Source: Pseudacidovorax sp. NFM-22
GTDB taxonomy: Bacteria > Pseudomonadota > Gammaproteobacteria > Burkholderiales > Burkholderiaceae_C
Direction: 5' to 3'
Length of the DNA: 64,000 nt
Assembly: GCF_021401245.1 (NCBI RefSeq)
Contig: NZ_JACBFY010000004.1
Span: 1-64,000 of the forward strand
Shown: positions 39,769 to 49,231 of the stretch, piece after piece
Position numbering within the stretch: the first letter of the stretch is position 1
Layout of the letters: the number at the start of each line of letters is the position of its first letter
Translations under genes and position numbers: made by a program
Notes under the pieces: model-generated
What the model saw: only the letters and a program-made list of their open reading frames with translations
The model's database searches: none
Told to the model about the DNA's origin: nothing

Positions 39769-41001
39769 CTACTTCACGAACTGGTTGAGCTGGATGATCG
39801 GCAGCAGCACGGCCAGCACGATCAGCATCACCACGCCGCCCATGCCCACGATGAGTAGCGGCTCCAGGATGGTGGCCAGGTGCATGGCGCGGCGCTGCAC
39901 CTCGGCCGACAGCTGCTTGGCGGCGCGCTGCAGCATCACCGGCAGCTCGCCCGTCTGCTCGCCCAGGCGGGCGAACATGGGCACGATGCCCGGGAAGCGC
40001 TTCTTCTGCGCCAGGGCCGAGGCCAGCGGCGCGCCCTCGCGCACCAGCGTCAGCGCATCGAGCGCGTCGGCGCGCATGGCGCGGTTGTTGAGGGTCTCGG
40101 CCGCTGCCTGCAGCGCCCGCAGGATGGGCACGCCCGCCGCCGCCAGCATGGCCAGCGTGCCGGCGAAGCGCGCGGCGTTGTAGCCCCGCGCCAGCTTGCC
40201 CACCAGCGGCAGCCGCAGCCAGAAGGCGTCGAAGCGCTCGCGCAGCGCATCGCGCGCCAGCGCCGCCCTGGCGCCGACGACGGCCACCGCCAGCACGCCC
40301 AGCATCAGCCAACCCCAGCCGCGCACGAAGGCCGACAGACCCAGCATGGCTTGGGTCAGCAGCGGCAGCGCACGCTTGGTGCCGGCGAACACGCTGGCCA
40401 CCTGCGGCACCACGTAGCTCACCAGGAAGATCACGATCACCACCGCGATGACGGTGACGATGGCCGGGTAGAGCGTGGCGCCGATCAGCTTCTGGCGCAG
40501 CGCCTGCTGCTCTTCGAGGTCGTCGGCCAGCCGTTCCAGCACCAGGCCGAGCTGGCCGCTGTGCTCGCCGGCGCCGATGACCGCGGTGTAGATGGAAGAG
40601 AACTCGCGCGGGTGCTGCGCCAGTGCGCGTGCAAAGCTGCTGCCGCCATTGACCTCGGAGCGCAGCGAGGCCACCAGCTGGCGCTGCGGCTCGCTCTCGG
40701 CCTCGTCGGTGAGGGCGGTGAGCGCGCGCTCCAGCGGCAGGCCCGAGGCGACCAGGCCGGCCAGCTGGCGCGTCCAGACACCCAGCACTGTGGCGTTGAA
40801 GACGCGCCCGCCGATGCGTCGGCGCCAGAGCGGCGTGGCTGCGCCGCCCGCATCCGTACCGCCGGTCACGCCCTCGACGGACAGCGGGATGAGCGCCTGC
40901 GCCCGCAGCATGCTGCGCGCGGCGCGGGCGGTGTCGGCCTCCAGCACGCCCTTGCGGGGGCGTCCGTCGGCGTCGATGGCTTCGAAGGCGTAGGCGGGCA
41001 T
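39769..41001 (-). CDS. gspF: Type II secretion inner-membrane platform protein GspF
   Basis: A 410-residue polytopic protein with two T2SSF domains: LVASGLPLERALTALTDEAE and LAMLAAAGVPILRALQAAAETLNN. Three membrane segments are visible (VIAVVIVIFLVSYVVPQV among them). The N-terminal start MPAYAFEAIDADGRPRKG is characteristic of GspF. It is the last gene of the gsp operon in the minus direction. Confidence 0.95.
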   Translation of the reverse strand: MPAYAFEAIDADGRPRKGVLEADTARAARSMLRAQALIPLSVEGVTGGTDAGGAATPLWRRRIGGRVFNATVLGVWTRQLAGLVASGLPLERALTALTDEAESEPQRQLVASLRSEVNGGSSFARALAQHPREFSSIYTAVIGAGEHSGQLGLVLERLADDLEEQQALRQKLIGATLYPAIVTVIAVVIVIFLVSYVVPQVASVFAGTKRALPLLTQAMLGLSAFVRGWGWLMLGVLAVAVVGARAALARDALRERFDAFWLRLPLVGKLARGYNAARFAGTLAMLAAAGVPILRALQAAAETLNNRAMRADALDALTLVREGAPLASALAQKKRFPGIVPMFARLGEQTGELPVMLQRAAKQLSAEVQRRAMHLATILEPLLIVGMGGVVMLIVLAVLLPIIQLNQFVK

Positions 41002-41024
41002 GCGGTGGTTCGGGAAGAAGGCAG

Positions 41025-41483
41025 TCAGCGCTGCAGGATGCCGGAGATCTCGTTGCCGTCGGACTTCACGGCCGCCGCGGCACTGCGCAGCCGCAGCGAG
41101 GCATGGCCGTGCGCCTCACTGGTCAGCAGCCGGCCTTCGTAGCGGCCGTTGACGCGCGGGTCGCTGCAGGTGTCGACCTGCAGGGCCAGCTGGGCGTGGG
41201 CATTGCTGCGGAAGGGCGTGGCCTGCCCCTGGACCGTGCAGCTCGCCCGCGGCAGCTGACCCGACACCTGGCCGTCGCTGCCGATGCGCAGCCACAGGTC
41301 GGAGGCCAGCCGCCGGCCGACCTGGAAGCCGTCGGCGCCCAGCTCGAAGACCATCACGCTGCCGCGCCAGTCGCCATGGAAGTCGGTGTAGCCCTGCGCG
41401 CTGGCCAGGCCCGGCGACAGCAGCGCGCCCATGCCGAGCAGGGCGGCGCGGCAGGCGGGCGAGGCCGCGCGGCGGATGGGCAT
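41025..41483 (-). CDS. Hypothetical exported protein between gspE and gspF
   Basis: A 152-residue protein of unknown family with a signal peptide (MPIRRAASPACRAALLGMGALLSPGLASAQ). The mature part contains DFHGDWRGSVMVFELGADG, DLWLRIGSDGQVSGQLPRASC and a late Cys (QVDTCSD), so one disulfide is possible. The repeated small beta-rich elements suggest a lipocalin-like or autotransporter-like barrel, but this is a guess. An upstream Met at 41501 is an alternative start. It is embedded in the T2SS operon and may be an accessory component. Confidence 0.65.
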   Translation of the reverse strand: MPIRRAASPACRAALLGMGALLSPGLASAQGYTDFHGDWRGSVMVFELGADGFQVGRRLASDLWLRIGSDGQVSGQLPRASCTVQGQATPFRSNAHAQLALQVDTCSDPRVNGRYEGRLLTSEAHGHASLRLRSAAAAVKSDGNEISGILQR

Positions 41484-41521
41484 GGCGTGGCAGGCGGGCA
41501 TGGGCGGCCGGATGCTGGCGC

Positions 41522-42949
41522 TCAGTCCCGCGTCACGCGCAGCAGCTCGGCGCGCGAGGTGATGCCGGCCGCCACCAGCCGTTCGCCATCGGCGCGCATG
41601 GAGCGCAGGCCGCCCTGCGCACCCGCGGCGAGCAGCTCGCTTTCGGCCGCGCGGTTGTGCACCAGCGCACGCACGGCGTCGTTGGCCACCAGCAGCTCGA
41701 AGATGCCGGTGCGGCCCTGGTAGCCGGTGTGGCCGCAGGCCTCGCAGCCCACCGGCTGCATCTGGCCATCGGGGCCGGGCGCGGCGCAGTGCGTGCACAG
41801 CCGGCGCACCAGCCGCTGGGCCAGCACGCCCAGCAGCGAGCTGGACAGCAGGAAGGGCTCGACGCCCATGTCGGTGAGGCGGGTGACGGCGCTCACGGCG
41901 TCGTTGGTGTGCAGCGTGGCCAGCACCAGGTGGCCGGTGAGCGAGGCCTGGATGGCGATCTGCGCGGTCTCGAAGTCGCGGATCTCGCCGATCATGATCA
42001 CGTCCGGGTCCTGACGCAGGATGGCGCGCAAGGCCTTGGCGAAGGTGAGTTCGATGCGGGCGTTGACCTGCGTCTGGCCCACGCCGGGCAGCTCGTATTC
42101 GATGGGGTCTTCCACCGTCATGATGTTGCTGCTGCCGGCATCGAGCCGCGACAGCGCCGCATAGAGCGTGGTGGTCTTGCCCGAGCCCGTGGGGCCGGTC
42201 ACCAGGATGATGCCGTGCGGCTGCTGGATCAGCGTCTCGAAGCGCTGCAGCGTGTCGCCCAGCATGCCCACCGATTCGAGGCTGAGCTTGCTCTCGCTCT
42301 TGTCCAGCAGGCGCAGCACGGCCCGCTCGCCGTGGGCCGAGGGCAGGGTGGAGACGCGCACGTCCACCGCCCGCGTGCCGATGCGCAGCGAGATGCGGCC
42401 GTCCTGCGGCAGGCGCTTCTCGGCGATGTCGAGGTCGGCCATGATCTTCAGGCGCGAGATCAGCGCCGCGTGCAGCGCGCGGTTGGGCTGCACCACCTCG
42501 CGCAGCGTGCCGTCGATGCGAAAGCGCACGGCCGAGGTGCGCTCGTAGGGCTCGATGTGGATGTCGCTGGCGCCGTCGCGCGCCGCCTGCGTCAGCAGCG
42601 CGTTGAGCATGCGGATGATGGGCGCGTCGCCGGCGGACTCCAGCAGGTCCTCCACCGCGGGCAGCTCCTGCATCATGCGCGAGAGGTCGGCGTCGGTCTC
42701 GACCTCGCTCACGATGGCGGCGGCGTTGGATTCGCCCTGCGCATAGGCGGCGCTGATGCGCTGCGCCAGCTGGTCGGCCGGCAGCAGGTCGACCTGCGCG
42801 GCGGGGTACTTGCGCAGCACCTCGCCCACCGCGCTGGCGGGGGCGCCGACCGGCATCCACAGCGTCAGCCGGCCGGCGTCGTCCTCTTCCAGCAGCAGCT
42901 GCTGGCTGCGCGCGAAACCGTAGGGCAGGGGATGGCGCAGGCCGGGCAT
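41522..42949 (-). CDS. gspE: Type II secretion ATPase GspE
   Basis: A 475-residue ATPase that drives pseudopilus assembly. The N1E-type domain is followed by IHIEPYERTSAVRFRIDG and Walker A GPTGSGKTTTLYAAL. The Asp box is MTVEDPIEYELPG, Walker B is RQDPDVIMIGEIRD, and the His box is TGHLVLATLHTNDA. A four-Cys zinc motif (CTHC...CEAC) sits near residue 420. The start shares one base with the gspD stop (TGATG). Confidence 0.95.
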   Translation of the reverse strand: MPGLRHPLPYGFARSQQLLLEEDDAGRLTLWMPVGAPASAVGEVLRKYPAAQVDLLPADQLAQRISAAYAQGESNAAAIVSEVETDADLSRMMQELPAVEDLLESAGDAPIIRMLNALLTQAARDGASDIHIEPYERTSAVRFRIDGTLREVVQPNRALHAALISRLKIMADLDIAEKRLPQDGRISLRIGTRAVDVRVSTLPSAHGERAVLRLLDKSESKLSLESVGMLGDTLQRFETLIQQPHGIILVTGPTGSGKTTTLYAALSRLDAGSSNIMTVEDPIEYELPGVGQTQVNARIELTFAKALRAILRQDPDVIMIGEIRDFETAQIAIQASLTGHLVLATLHTNDAVSAVTRLTDMGVEPFLLSSSLLGVLAQRLVRRLCTHCAAPGPDGQMQPVGCEACGHTGYQGRTGIFELLVANDAVRALVHNRAAESELLAAGAQGGLRSMRADGERLVAAGITSRAELLRVTRD

Positions 42950-45279
42950 CAGGGCATCTCGCGGCGCGAGGCCGGGTCGTCGGTGGGCGGCAGGGCGCCT
43001 TTGAGCGGCGCGCGGCTGAGTGAGTCCGGCGACAGCGGTCCGGGCAGGGCGGGTGGCAGTGGCGGCGGGATCAGGCGCGTGCCGTCGATGCGGCGGCTTT
43101 CGTCGCCCACGCCCTGCACGGCCGGGAGGGGCGGCAGCACGAGGGAGTCGCGCACGTTGTTGAGCATCGGGTTGTCGGTGGACGGCTGGCTGGCCTGCTG
43201 CAGGGCGCGCAGCGTGTCGTAACGGTCGGCCGTGATGGCGTCGCTGGAGAGCTGGTCGCGCACGATGGTCGGGCGCAGGAAGACCATCAGGTTGGTCTTG
43301 TTGCGCCGACGCGTCTCGCTCTTGAACAGGTTGCCCATGATGGGCACATCGCCCAGGCCCGGCACCTTCTCTTGTGCGGCCGAATACTCGTCCGACAGCA
43401 GGCCGCCCAGCAGCACGATGCCGCCCTGGTCGACCAGCACGCTCGATTCGATGGAGCGCTTGCTGGTGGTGGGCCCGTCGGGATTGTTGACCGAGGAGGC
43501 GACCACGGCCGAGACCTCCTGGAAGATGGTCATCTTCACCGTGCCGGTCTCGCTGATCTGCGGCCGCACGCGCAGCGTCAGGCCCACGTCCTTGCGCTCG
43601 ATGGTCTTGAAGGGGTTGACCTGCGTGGTGGCGCTGCCGGTATTGGTGTACTGGCCGGTGGGAAAGGGCACGTTCTGGCCCACCACGATCTTGGCCTCCT
43701 CGTTGTCCAGCGTCAGCAGGTTCGGCGTGGACAGCACGTTGCCCTCGCCATTCGAGGCCAGGAAGCGTGCCAGGAAGCCCAGTACGTAGTTGTCGCCGTA
43801 CTTGTGACCGATGCCGAAGTTGAAACCCGTCGACGGCAGCGTGGTGGCCGTCTTGGTCGCCAGGCCCACGGCCAGGTTGAGGATGTTGGCGCCGGCCAGG
43901 CTGGAGTTGGTGCCGACCACGCCCACGTTGCTGCTGCCGCTGTTGCCCAGCGCGCTCTGCCACTGCACGCCGAATTCGGCGGCCTTGTCGGCGTTGACCT
44001 CGACGATCAGCGTCTCGATCAGCACCTGGGCGCGGCGGCTGTCGAGCTTGTCGATCACGGCGCGCAGCTGGCGGTACTGCGGCTCGGGCGCCGTGATGAT
44101 GAGCGAGTTGGTGGACGGGTCGGCCTGGATCTGGCCGCCCGTGGAGGGCTGGTTGGCGTTGTTGACCGGCGTGCTTGCGGCGCTGCTGGTCAGGCTCGAC
44201 AGCCCGGCCTGCAGCGTGTTAGCCGCCGACTGTGGCGAAGCGGCGGTGCTGGTGACGCTCTGCGCCCCGGCGCCGCCAGCGCCATTGGCCGCGTTGGCCA
44301 GTCCGGCCGCCATGGCGGCGCGCAGCGTGGCCGCGAGGCGGACCGCGTCGGCGTTCTTGAGGTAGACGACGTAGATGTTGCCGGCCGCGCCGTTGCCGGT
44401 GTCGGCGGCCGGGCGGTCGAGCTTGTCGACCAGCGAGCGGATCAGCTGCAGCCGCGCCGGCGTGGCGGCGCGCACGATCAGCGCGTTGCTGCGCGGATCG
44501 GCCAGCAGCGCGGTGCGGAAGCCTGTTTCGGCGCCGCCCGTCGGGGCGCCCCCCGCCGCCACGCCCGCGATTCCACCACCGCCGCCGCCGTCGATCAGGC
44601 GCTGCACCAGCGGCACCATGTCCGAGGCGATGGAGTAGCGCAGCGGGATCACCTCGATGTCCGAGGCGCTGGGCACGTCCAGCGCCGCGATGATGCGGGC
44701 CAGGCGGCGCATGTTGTCCGCATAGTCGGTGATGACCAGCGAGTTGTTGCCCGGATTGGCGTTGATCGTGTTGTTGGGCGGGATCAGCGGCCGCAGCACT
44801 GGCAGCAGGTTGTTGGCCGACTCATGGTTGAGCCGGAACACCTGCGTGATCATCTGGCTGCCGCTCACGTTGCCCGCGCCGCCCACGGAGGTGGTGACGG
44901 TGTTGCTCTGCAGCTTGGCATCGGCCTCGGGCAGCACCTTGAACAGACCGTCGGACTGCACGATCGAGAAGCCCTGCAGCCGCAGCGCGGCGGCGAACTG
45001 GTCGAAGGCCGCTGCGGGCGGCAGCGGGCGGTCGGTCTGCAGCGTGATCGTGCCCTTGACGCGCGGATCGACCACCACGTCGCGGCCGGTGATCACGCCC
45101 ATGGTGCGCGCCACGGCCTCGATGTCGGCGTTGGCGAAGTTGAGCGTGATGGGCTCGCCGCGGCGCACGGCCGGGGTGGCGGCATCCTGGGCCATCGCGG
45201 CAGGAGCGATCGCCTGCAGTGCGAGCACGGCAAGCAGGGCACGGGCGGCGCGGGCGCCCAGGGTGAGGGAAGGCTTCAT
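42949..45279 (-). CDS. gspD: Type II secretion outer-membrane secretin GspD
   Basis: A 776-residue secretin. It has a signal peptide (LLAVLALQAIAPAAMAQ). The N0 domain is ITLNFANADIEAVARTMGVI; the N1-N3 repeats include NNTINANPGNNSLVITDYADN. A Gly/Ala/Ser-rich loop interrupts N3. The secretin core has VGQNVPFPTGQYTN, DVGLTLRVRPQISETG and GGIVLLGGLLSDEYS with VPGLGDVPIMGNLFK. The C-terminal Pro-rich tail may be the pilotin-binding part. It is preceded by gspN at 2 nt. Confidence 0.95.
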   Translation of the reverse strand: MKPSLTLGARAARALLAVLALQAIAPAAMAQDAATPAVRRGEPITLNFANADIEAVARTMGVITGRDVVVDPRVKGTITLQTDRPLPPAAAFDQFAAALRLQGFSIVQSDGLFKVLPEADAKLQSNTVTTSVGGAGNVSGSQMITQVFRLNHESANNLLPVLRPLIPPNNTINANPGNNSLVITDYADNMRRLARIIAALDVPSASDIEVIPLRYSIASDMVPLVQRLIDGGGGGGIAGVAAGGAPTGGAETGFRTALLADPRSNALIVRAATPARLQLIRSLVDKLDRPAADTGNGAAGNIYVVYLKNADAVRLAATLRAAMAAGLANAANGAGGAGAQSVTSTAASPQSAANTLQAGLSSLTSSAASTPVNNANQPSTGGQIQADPSTNSLIITAPEPQYRQLRAVIDKLDSRRAQVLIETLIVEVNADKAAEFGVQWQSALGNSGSSNVGVVGTNSSLAGANILNLAVGLATKTATTLPSTGFNFGIGHKYGDNYVLGFLARFLASNGEGNVLSTPNLLTLDNEEAKIVVGQNVPFPTGQYTNTGSATTQVNPFKTIERKDVGLTLRVRPQISETGTVKMTIFQEVSAVVASSVNNPDGPTTSKRSIESSVLVDQGGIVLLGGLLSDEYSAAQEKVPGLGDVPIMGNLFKSETRRRNKTNLMVFLRPTIVRDQLSSDAITADRYDTLRALQQASQPSTDNPMLNNVRDSLVLPPLPAVQGVGDESRRIDGTRLIPPPLPPALPGPLSPDSLSRAPLKGALPPTDDPASRREMP

Positions 45280-45281
45280 GG

Positions 45282-46088
45282 TCAACCGAGATTGATGATG
45301 GAGCGCGCGCCTTCGCGCCGCCCCATGATGTTCAGGAGATTGGCGAGGGCGTCCTCGCTGCCGGGCGCGGCGCTGGCCTCGCCCCCGAAACGCATGGTGT
45401 TGCCGCTCCAGCGGCCGCTGCCCGACAGGCGCAGCGCGCCCTGGGTGGTGGTCAGCAGCAGGCTGGGCGCGGGGCCGCCGTCGAGCACCAGGCGGTAGCT
45501 GCCCATGGGGCGCAGCGTGCTGAGGCTGGAGCTCAGGTCGGTCGCATCGAGCACGGCGCGGCCGTCCAGGGCCAGGCGGCCCTGCGACCAGCGCAGCGCG
45601 AAGGCTTCGGTGCGCAGGTCGAGCGCGCCGTCGAGCCGCAGGGTGTTCCAGGGCGCGCCCAGGCCGGCCAGCATGGCTGCAGGCCAGCGACTGCGGCCGT
45701 CGTCCCAGGCCAGGCGGAAGCCGGCGCTGCCGGCAGAGCCGGCCGCAAAGCCCAGCGGGCCCTGCGTGCAGCAGCCGAGTTCGAGCTGGCCGCGCACGCC
45801 CAGCCAGGCGGGGCGCAGCTGCCATTGCATGCGGCCAGGAAGCGCGATCCGGTCGACGCCACCCGCGCTGCTGGCCAGCACGACGGCGGCACTGCCCTGC
45901 CAGACGGTGCCGCGCGCATCGCGCAGCTGCAACTGGCCGCCGGTGGCCGAGTCCAGCCCCTGCGCCAGCCAGCGGGCCGGCGCCCACAGCACGGCTGCCA
46001 CCAGCGCACCGAACAGGGCGCCGGCCATGGCCCAGCGCCAGGGCGCGCGCGGCTCCCGTCGGACGGCGGCGGCAGTGCGCAGAGCCAT
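45282..46088 (-). CDS. gspN: Type II secretion protein GspN
   Basis: A 268-residue protein with one N-terminal membrane helix (WAMAGALFGALVAAVLWAPARWL). A beta-rich periplasmic domain follows with the GspN features GGQLQLRDARGTVWQGSAAV and LRLDGALDLRTEAFAL. GspN is an accessory, not always essential, part of the T2SS. The start is one base after the gspM stop; a longer frame inside gspM is rejected. Confidence 0.87.
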   Translation of the reverse strand: MALRTAAAVRREPRAPWRWAMAGALFGALVAAVLWAPARWLAQGLDSATGGQLQLRDARGTVWQGSAAVVLASSAGGVDRIALPGRMQWQLRPAWLGVRGQLELGCCTQGPLGFAAGSAGSAGFRLAWDDGRSRWPAAMLAGLGAPWNTLRLDGALDLRTEAFALRWSQGRLALDGRAVLDATDLSSSLSTLRPMGSYRLVLDGGPAPSLLLTTTQGALRLSGSGRWSGNTMRFGGEASAAPGSEDALANLLNIMGRREGARSIINLG

Positions 46089-46089
46089 G

Positions 46090-46647
46090 TCAGCGGGAGG
46101 CGGGCAGGCCCATGACCAGCGTGCCCTGCCAGGACGGCTGCACCACGCCCGGCGCGGCCGTCGCATTGGCGGCACCGGGGCCGCTCGGGGCGGTGGCCTG
46201 CGCGCGGGTGAGGTGCGCCTCGCGCGGCACGGCGCGGGCGTTGGCGCGGGCCTGGGAAAGCCACTCCGCCAACTGGGCCGCCGGCACGCTGCGCAGGCCG
46301 ACGGCCACGGCATCGCCGCCTGCGGCGCGTACCTGCGCTTCCGGCCCGAGACCCTGACGTGCGGCGCTCTCGATGCCGCGCAGGGCGTCTTCCCGGCTGG
46401 GCCGTGGCTGGCCCTGCAGGGCCCGGGCCTGGGCCTGCAAGGACGCCATCTGCTGCAGCTGGGCGTCCAGCGCGGCATGGGCGGCCGGTGCCGCCGACAG
46501 GGTGCGCAGGGCGGGTGCCAGCGCCACCCACCACAGGAGCGCCACGCCCACGAGCGCGGCGGCGATGGCGGCCAGGCGCCGCTCGCGCGGGGCCAGCGTG
46601 GCCCACCAGGTCTGCAGGCGGGCCTTGGAGGCGGGGCGGCGGTTCAC
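46090..46647 (-). CDS. gspM: Type II secretion protein GspM
   Basis: A 185-residue bitopic protein. The start is a GTG (VNRRPASKARLQTWWATLAP) with GAGAAGG 7 nt upstream. The transmembrane segment is AAIAAALVGVALLWWVALAPAL, then a short coiled region (LDAQLQQMASLQAQARAL) and a periplasmic ferredoxin-like domain. It partners GspL. An in-frame ATG at 46734 would add a proline-rich head of no known kind, so the GTG is preferred. Confidence 0.87.
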   Translation of the reverse strand: MNRRPASKARLQTWWATLAPRERRLAAIAAALVGVALLWWVALAPALRTLSAAPAAHAALDAQLQQMASLQAQARALQGQPRPSREDALRGIESAARQGLGPEAQVRAAGGDAVAVGLRSVPAAQLAEWLSQARANARAVPREAHLTRAQATAPSGPGAANATAAPGVVQPSWQGTLVMGLPASR

Positions 46648-46756
46648 GGAAGAGCCTTCTCGGTCGGGATTGCCTGGGCGGCGGCCGGTGCCGTCCGAGC
46701 CATGGGGCCAGGGTGGGCGGTGCGCATGCCGCATGCCCGCACGGGAGTCGGGGCGC

Positions 46757-47965
46757 TCATCGCGCGGTCTCCGCCTGCACCAGCAGCAGGTCGCCCTCGC
46801 CCCGCGCGTTGTAGCCGCGGCTGCGCAGGCCGGCCTGCACGGATTCCATCTCTGCCGGCGACAGCGTCACACCGCGCAGGCGCAACTGGCTGCCGCTGTA
46901 GTCGATGGCCGAGGGCACGCGGCCGGCCGGCAGGCTGCCTGCCAGGGCGGCGAGCATCGGCTCGAGATCGGCCGCCGTGAGTCCGCCGGTGGCCGCCTGC
47001 AGGGCCGCCACCTCGCGCGACATCTGCAGCGGCGCATCGAGCACGACCGACACATGCGGAAAGGTCTGCGTGAGCACCTGGCGCACCTGCTGGCGCTTGG
47101 CCTCCAGGGCACGGCGCTCCTTGAAGGCCCAGGCATTGAGGCCGACGAGCTGCAGCACGACGAGCAGGGCCGCGCCCCAGCGTGCGGCCCGCCAGCGGGG
47201 CGCGCGCCACACGGCTGTCATCAGCGCGCCGGCCTGCTTGCGGGCGCGGGCGCTGCCGGTGGTGGCGAACTCGAACTGGGCCAGGTCCCAGCCCGACTGG
47301 CTGGCCTGCAGCCAGCGTTCGGCGGTCGGCAGCAGGGGCAGGGCGCGGCCGAGCAGCTGCTCGGCCACGGCGGCGACCGCCGGCTCGGCCATGGCTTCGC
47401 CGGCTTCCGACTGGGCCACCGCGAGCGCCGCGGTGCTGGCCGACAGGGGCAGCCGCAGCACGCCCTGCGCGTCGCAGAGGGTCAGCCATGGCGCCTCGGC
47501 ATCGCCGGTGACGAAGACGGTGGGGCGCTGACCTTCGGCCTGGGGCGCGAATTCAGGGACCAGCCGGCTGACGCGCCGCCCCGTGGCCTCGATGGCCTGA
47601 AGCGTGGTCTGCAGCCAGTCGCGGCGGCAGGTGGCCACCCACGCGGGTGCACCGGCCTGCGCGCCGGGGGCGAGGGAGAAGTGCAACTGTTCCGGATCGT
47701 CGAGCAGCCGGTCTTCCAGAAGGCCCGACAGCACGCTGCGCAGCCGCGCCGCGTTCTGCAGGCTGCCCGGCGGCAGGGTGACGGCGTGCCAGGACAGGGC
47801 GGAGGCCGGCACGATCAGCACCAGTTCGTGCTGGCCCGGCAGCAGGGAGACGGGCGATTCGCCCTGGCCCACCAGCTGGCGGCCGTCGGAAGACCAATGC
47901 GCCCAGGCCACGGAGCCGAGGCCAGGCGCGGACGGAGGCGGCGGCTGGACAAGGATCAGGGCCAT
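46757..47965 (-). CDS. gspL: Type II secretion protein GspL
   Basis: A 402-residue protein with a cytoplasmic actin-like domain that recruits GspE (PGQHELVLIVPASALSWHAVTLP, LLEDRLLDDPEQLHFSL). A single transmembrane segment (WGAALLVVLQLVGLNAWAF) and a periplasmic ferredoxin-like domain follow. There is a gap of 168 nt from gspK containing a hairpin, unlike the tight joins elsewhere in this operon, so a separate promoter may exist. Confidence 0.88.
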   Translation of the reverse strand: MALILVQPPPPSAPGLGSVAWAHWSSDGRQLVGQGESPVSLLPGQHELVLIVPASALSWHAVTLPPGSLQNAARLRSVLSGLLEDRLLDDPEQLHFSLAPGAQAGAPAWVATCRRDWLQTTLQAIEATGRRVSRLVPEFAPQAEGQRPTVFVTGDAEAPWLTLCDAQGVLRLPLSASTAALAVAQSEAGEAMAEPAVAAVAEQLLGRALPLLPTAERWLQASQSGWDLAQFEFATTGSARARKQAGALMTAVWRAPRWRAARWGAALLVVLQLVGLNAWAFKERRALEAKRQQVRQVLTQTFPHVSVVLDAPLQMSREVAALQAATGGLTAADLEPMLAALAGSLPAGRVPSAIDYSGSQLRLRGVTLSPAEMESVQAGLRSRGYNARGEGDLLLVQAETAR

Positions 47966-48016
47966 GGCGCGTGTCGCGGAAAGTTTTTCATTCTAGGCAG
48001 CGGGGTCGTGCACCCG

Positions 48017-48038
48017 GCCTCCGCTGAACAGCGGAGGC
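48017..48038. repeat. Perfect 9-bp hairpin between gspK and gspL
   Basis: GCCTCCGCT-GAAC-AGCGGAGGC forms a strong stem with a 4-nt loop in the only sizeable gap of the gsp operon. No T-run follows on the minus strand. Further on, minus-strand TAGAAT (about 47991-47996) resembles a -10 box ahead of gspL. It may trim or stabilise the mRNA, or partly terminate it. Confidence 0.5.
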
Positions 48039-48133
48039 GGCATTGTGGAGGGGGCGCAAGACAGATCCATGACGGCGTTTCGGGAGGCTCGGCGGCGGGA
48101 CAGGGCGCAACGGACGGAAAGATTTTCCGATGT

Positions 48134-49231
48134 TCAGCCCGATCCGCCAGTCGGTTGAACCCCGGCATTGCGCTGGCGCCAGATGATGCTGACCGTGGTG
48201 CCCGTGCGGTGCAGCAGCGAGGCCTCCTCGACCCAGTAGCGGTCCATGCGCAGCCGGCCGCGCACTTCGAAGTAGCTGGTCGAGATGCCGACCTGGCCGG
48301 GCGTGAGCTGCACGTCCGTGGCCGAACTCAGCTGCTGCGATGCCTCGGCCAGGTCGGAGAAGAACTTGCGTCGGCGCACTTCGACCAGCTTGCGGGCGCC
48401 CGCCATGTCGATCTGATCGACGGCGGCGAAGATCACCTCGGCGCTCGCCGTGTTGAGGTTGACCGGCGTGCTCGCCGGCAACAGCGTCACGTAGGGCGCG
48501 ATGGCCGCCACGGTGTCCGCCGGCAGGCCCAGCCACCCGAGCTGCTCCACCCGCTGGGGCATGAGCGGCGCGCCCTCGGAGGCGCCGGCGTCGTCGGTCG
48601 AAGCGGTGGAGGCCTGCGTCTCGCTGGGGGTGGACGCTGTGGCAGAGCCGGCGGTGGCCGTGCCGTCCGTGCCGGTCGTCGTGGATTGGGCCTGTGTCAC
48701 GCCGCCACCGGCGAGCAGGGCGCGACGCATCTGCTGCACCAGCGTGTCCACCTGGCCGGGCGGCAGGTCGAGCAGATCGAAGAGCTTGCGCGTGGCGGCC
48801 ACGGCGCGCAGCACCGGGCGGCCACTGGCATCGACGAGGTTGCTCAGGTTCAGCCGCGACTGCGCGTCGGTGATCGAGCCCGACAGGAAGGCATCGGGCA
48901 GGCCTTCCAGTGCGTCGCTGGCCACGTTCTTGTCGGCGGCCAGGAAGCTGGTGAGCTTGGCCTCGGCCAGCGGCACGGCCCAGGGCTCGGCGAGGTGGTC
49001 GGCGCCGCCGGTGCGCCCGTCCTCGGCCAGGATGAGCCGCGACCAGTCCAGCGCGCCGGCGAGCACCAGCGAGGCCTGGAGGCGGGAGCGTTCGGCGGCT
49101 TCCACCTCGGTGGCGCGCCACTGGCGCCACAACGCCGCCGCCGCCAGCGTCGCCACCAGGGTGACGGTGATCAGCGCCGTGAGCAGGGCGGCGCCTCGCT
49201 GCCGCCGAAGGGGGACGGGTGGGACGGTCAT
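48134..49231 (-). CDS. gspK: Type II secretion minor pseudopilin GspK
   Basis: A 365-residue pseudopilin. Its processing region is RQRGAALLTALITVTLVATL, lacking the Glu at +5, as is normal for GspK. The large alpha domain contains SGSITDAQSRLNLSNLVD, an insert rich in Thr and Ser (about residues 185-215), and TPVNLNTASAEVIFAAV. It caps the pseudopilus with GspI and GspJ. The start overlaps the gspJ stop by 4 nt. Confidence 0.92.
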   Translation of the reverse strand: MTVPPVPLRRQRGAALLTALITVTLVATLAAAALWRQWRATEVEAAERSRLQASLVLAGALDWSRLILAEDGRTGGADHLAEPWAVPLAEAKLTSFLAADKNVASDALEGLPDAFLSGSITDAQSRLNLSNLVDASGRPVLRAVAATRKLFDLLDLPPGQVDTLVQQMRRALLAGGGVTQAQSTTTGTDGTATAGSATASTPSETQASTASTDDAGASEGAPLMPQRVEQLGWLGLPADTVAAIAPYVTLLPASTPVNLNTASAEVIFAAVDQIDMAGARKLVEVRRRKFFSDLAEASQQLSSATDVQLTPGQVGISTSYFEVRGRLRMDRYWVEEASLLHRTGTTVSIIWRQRNAGVQPTGGSG

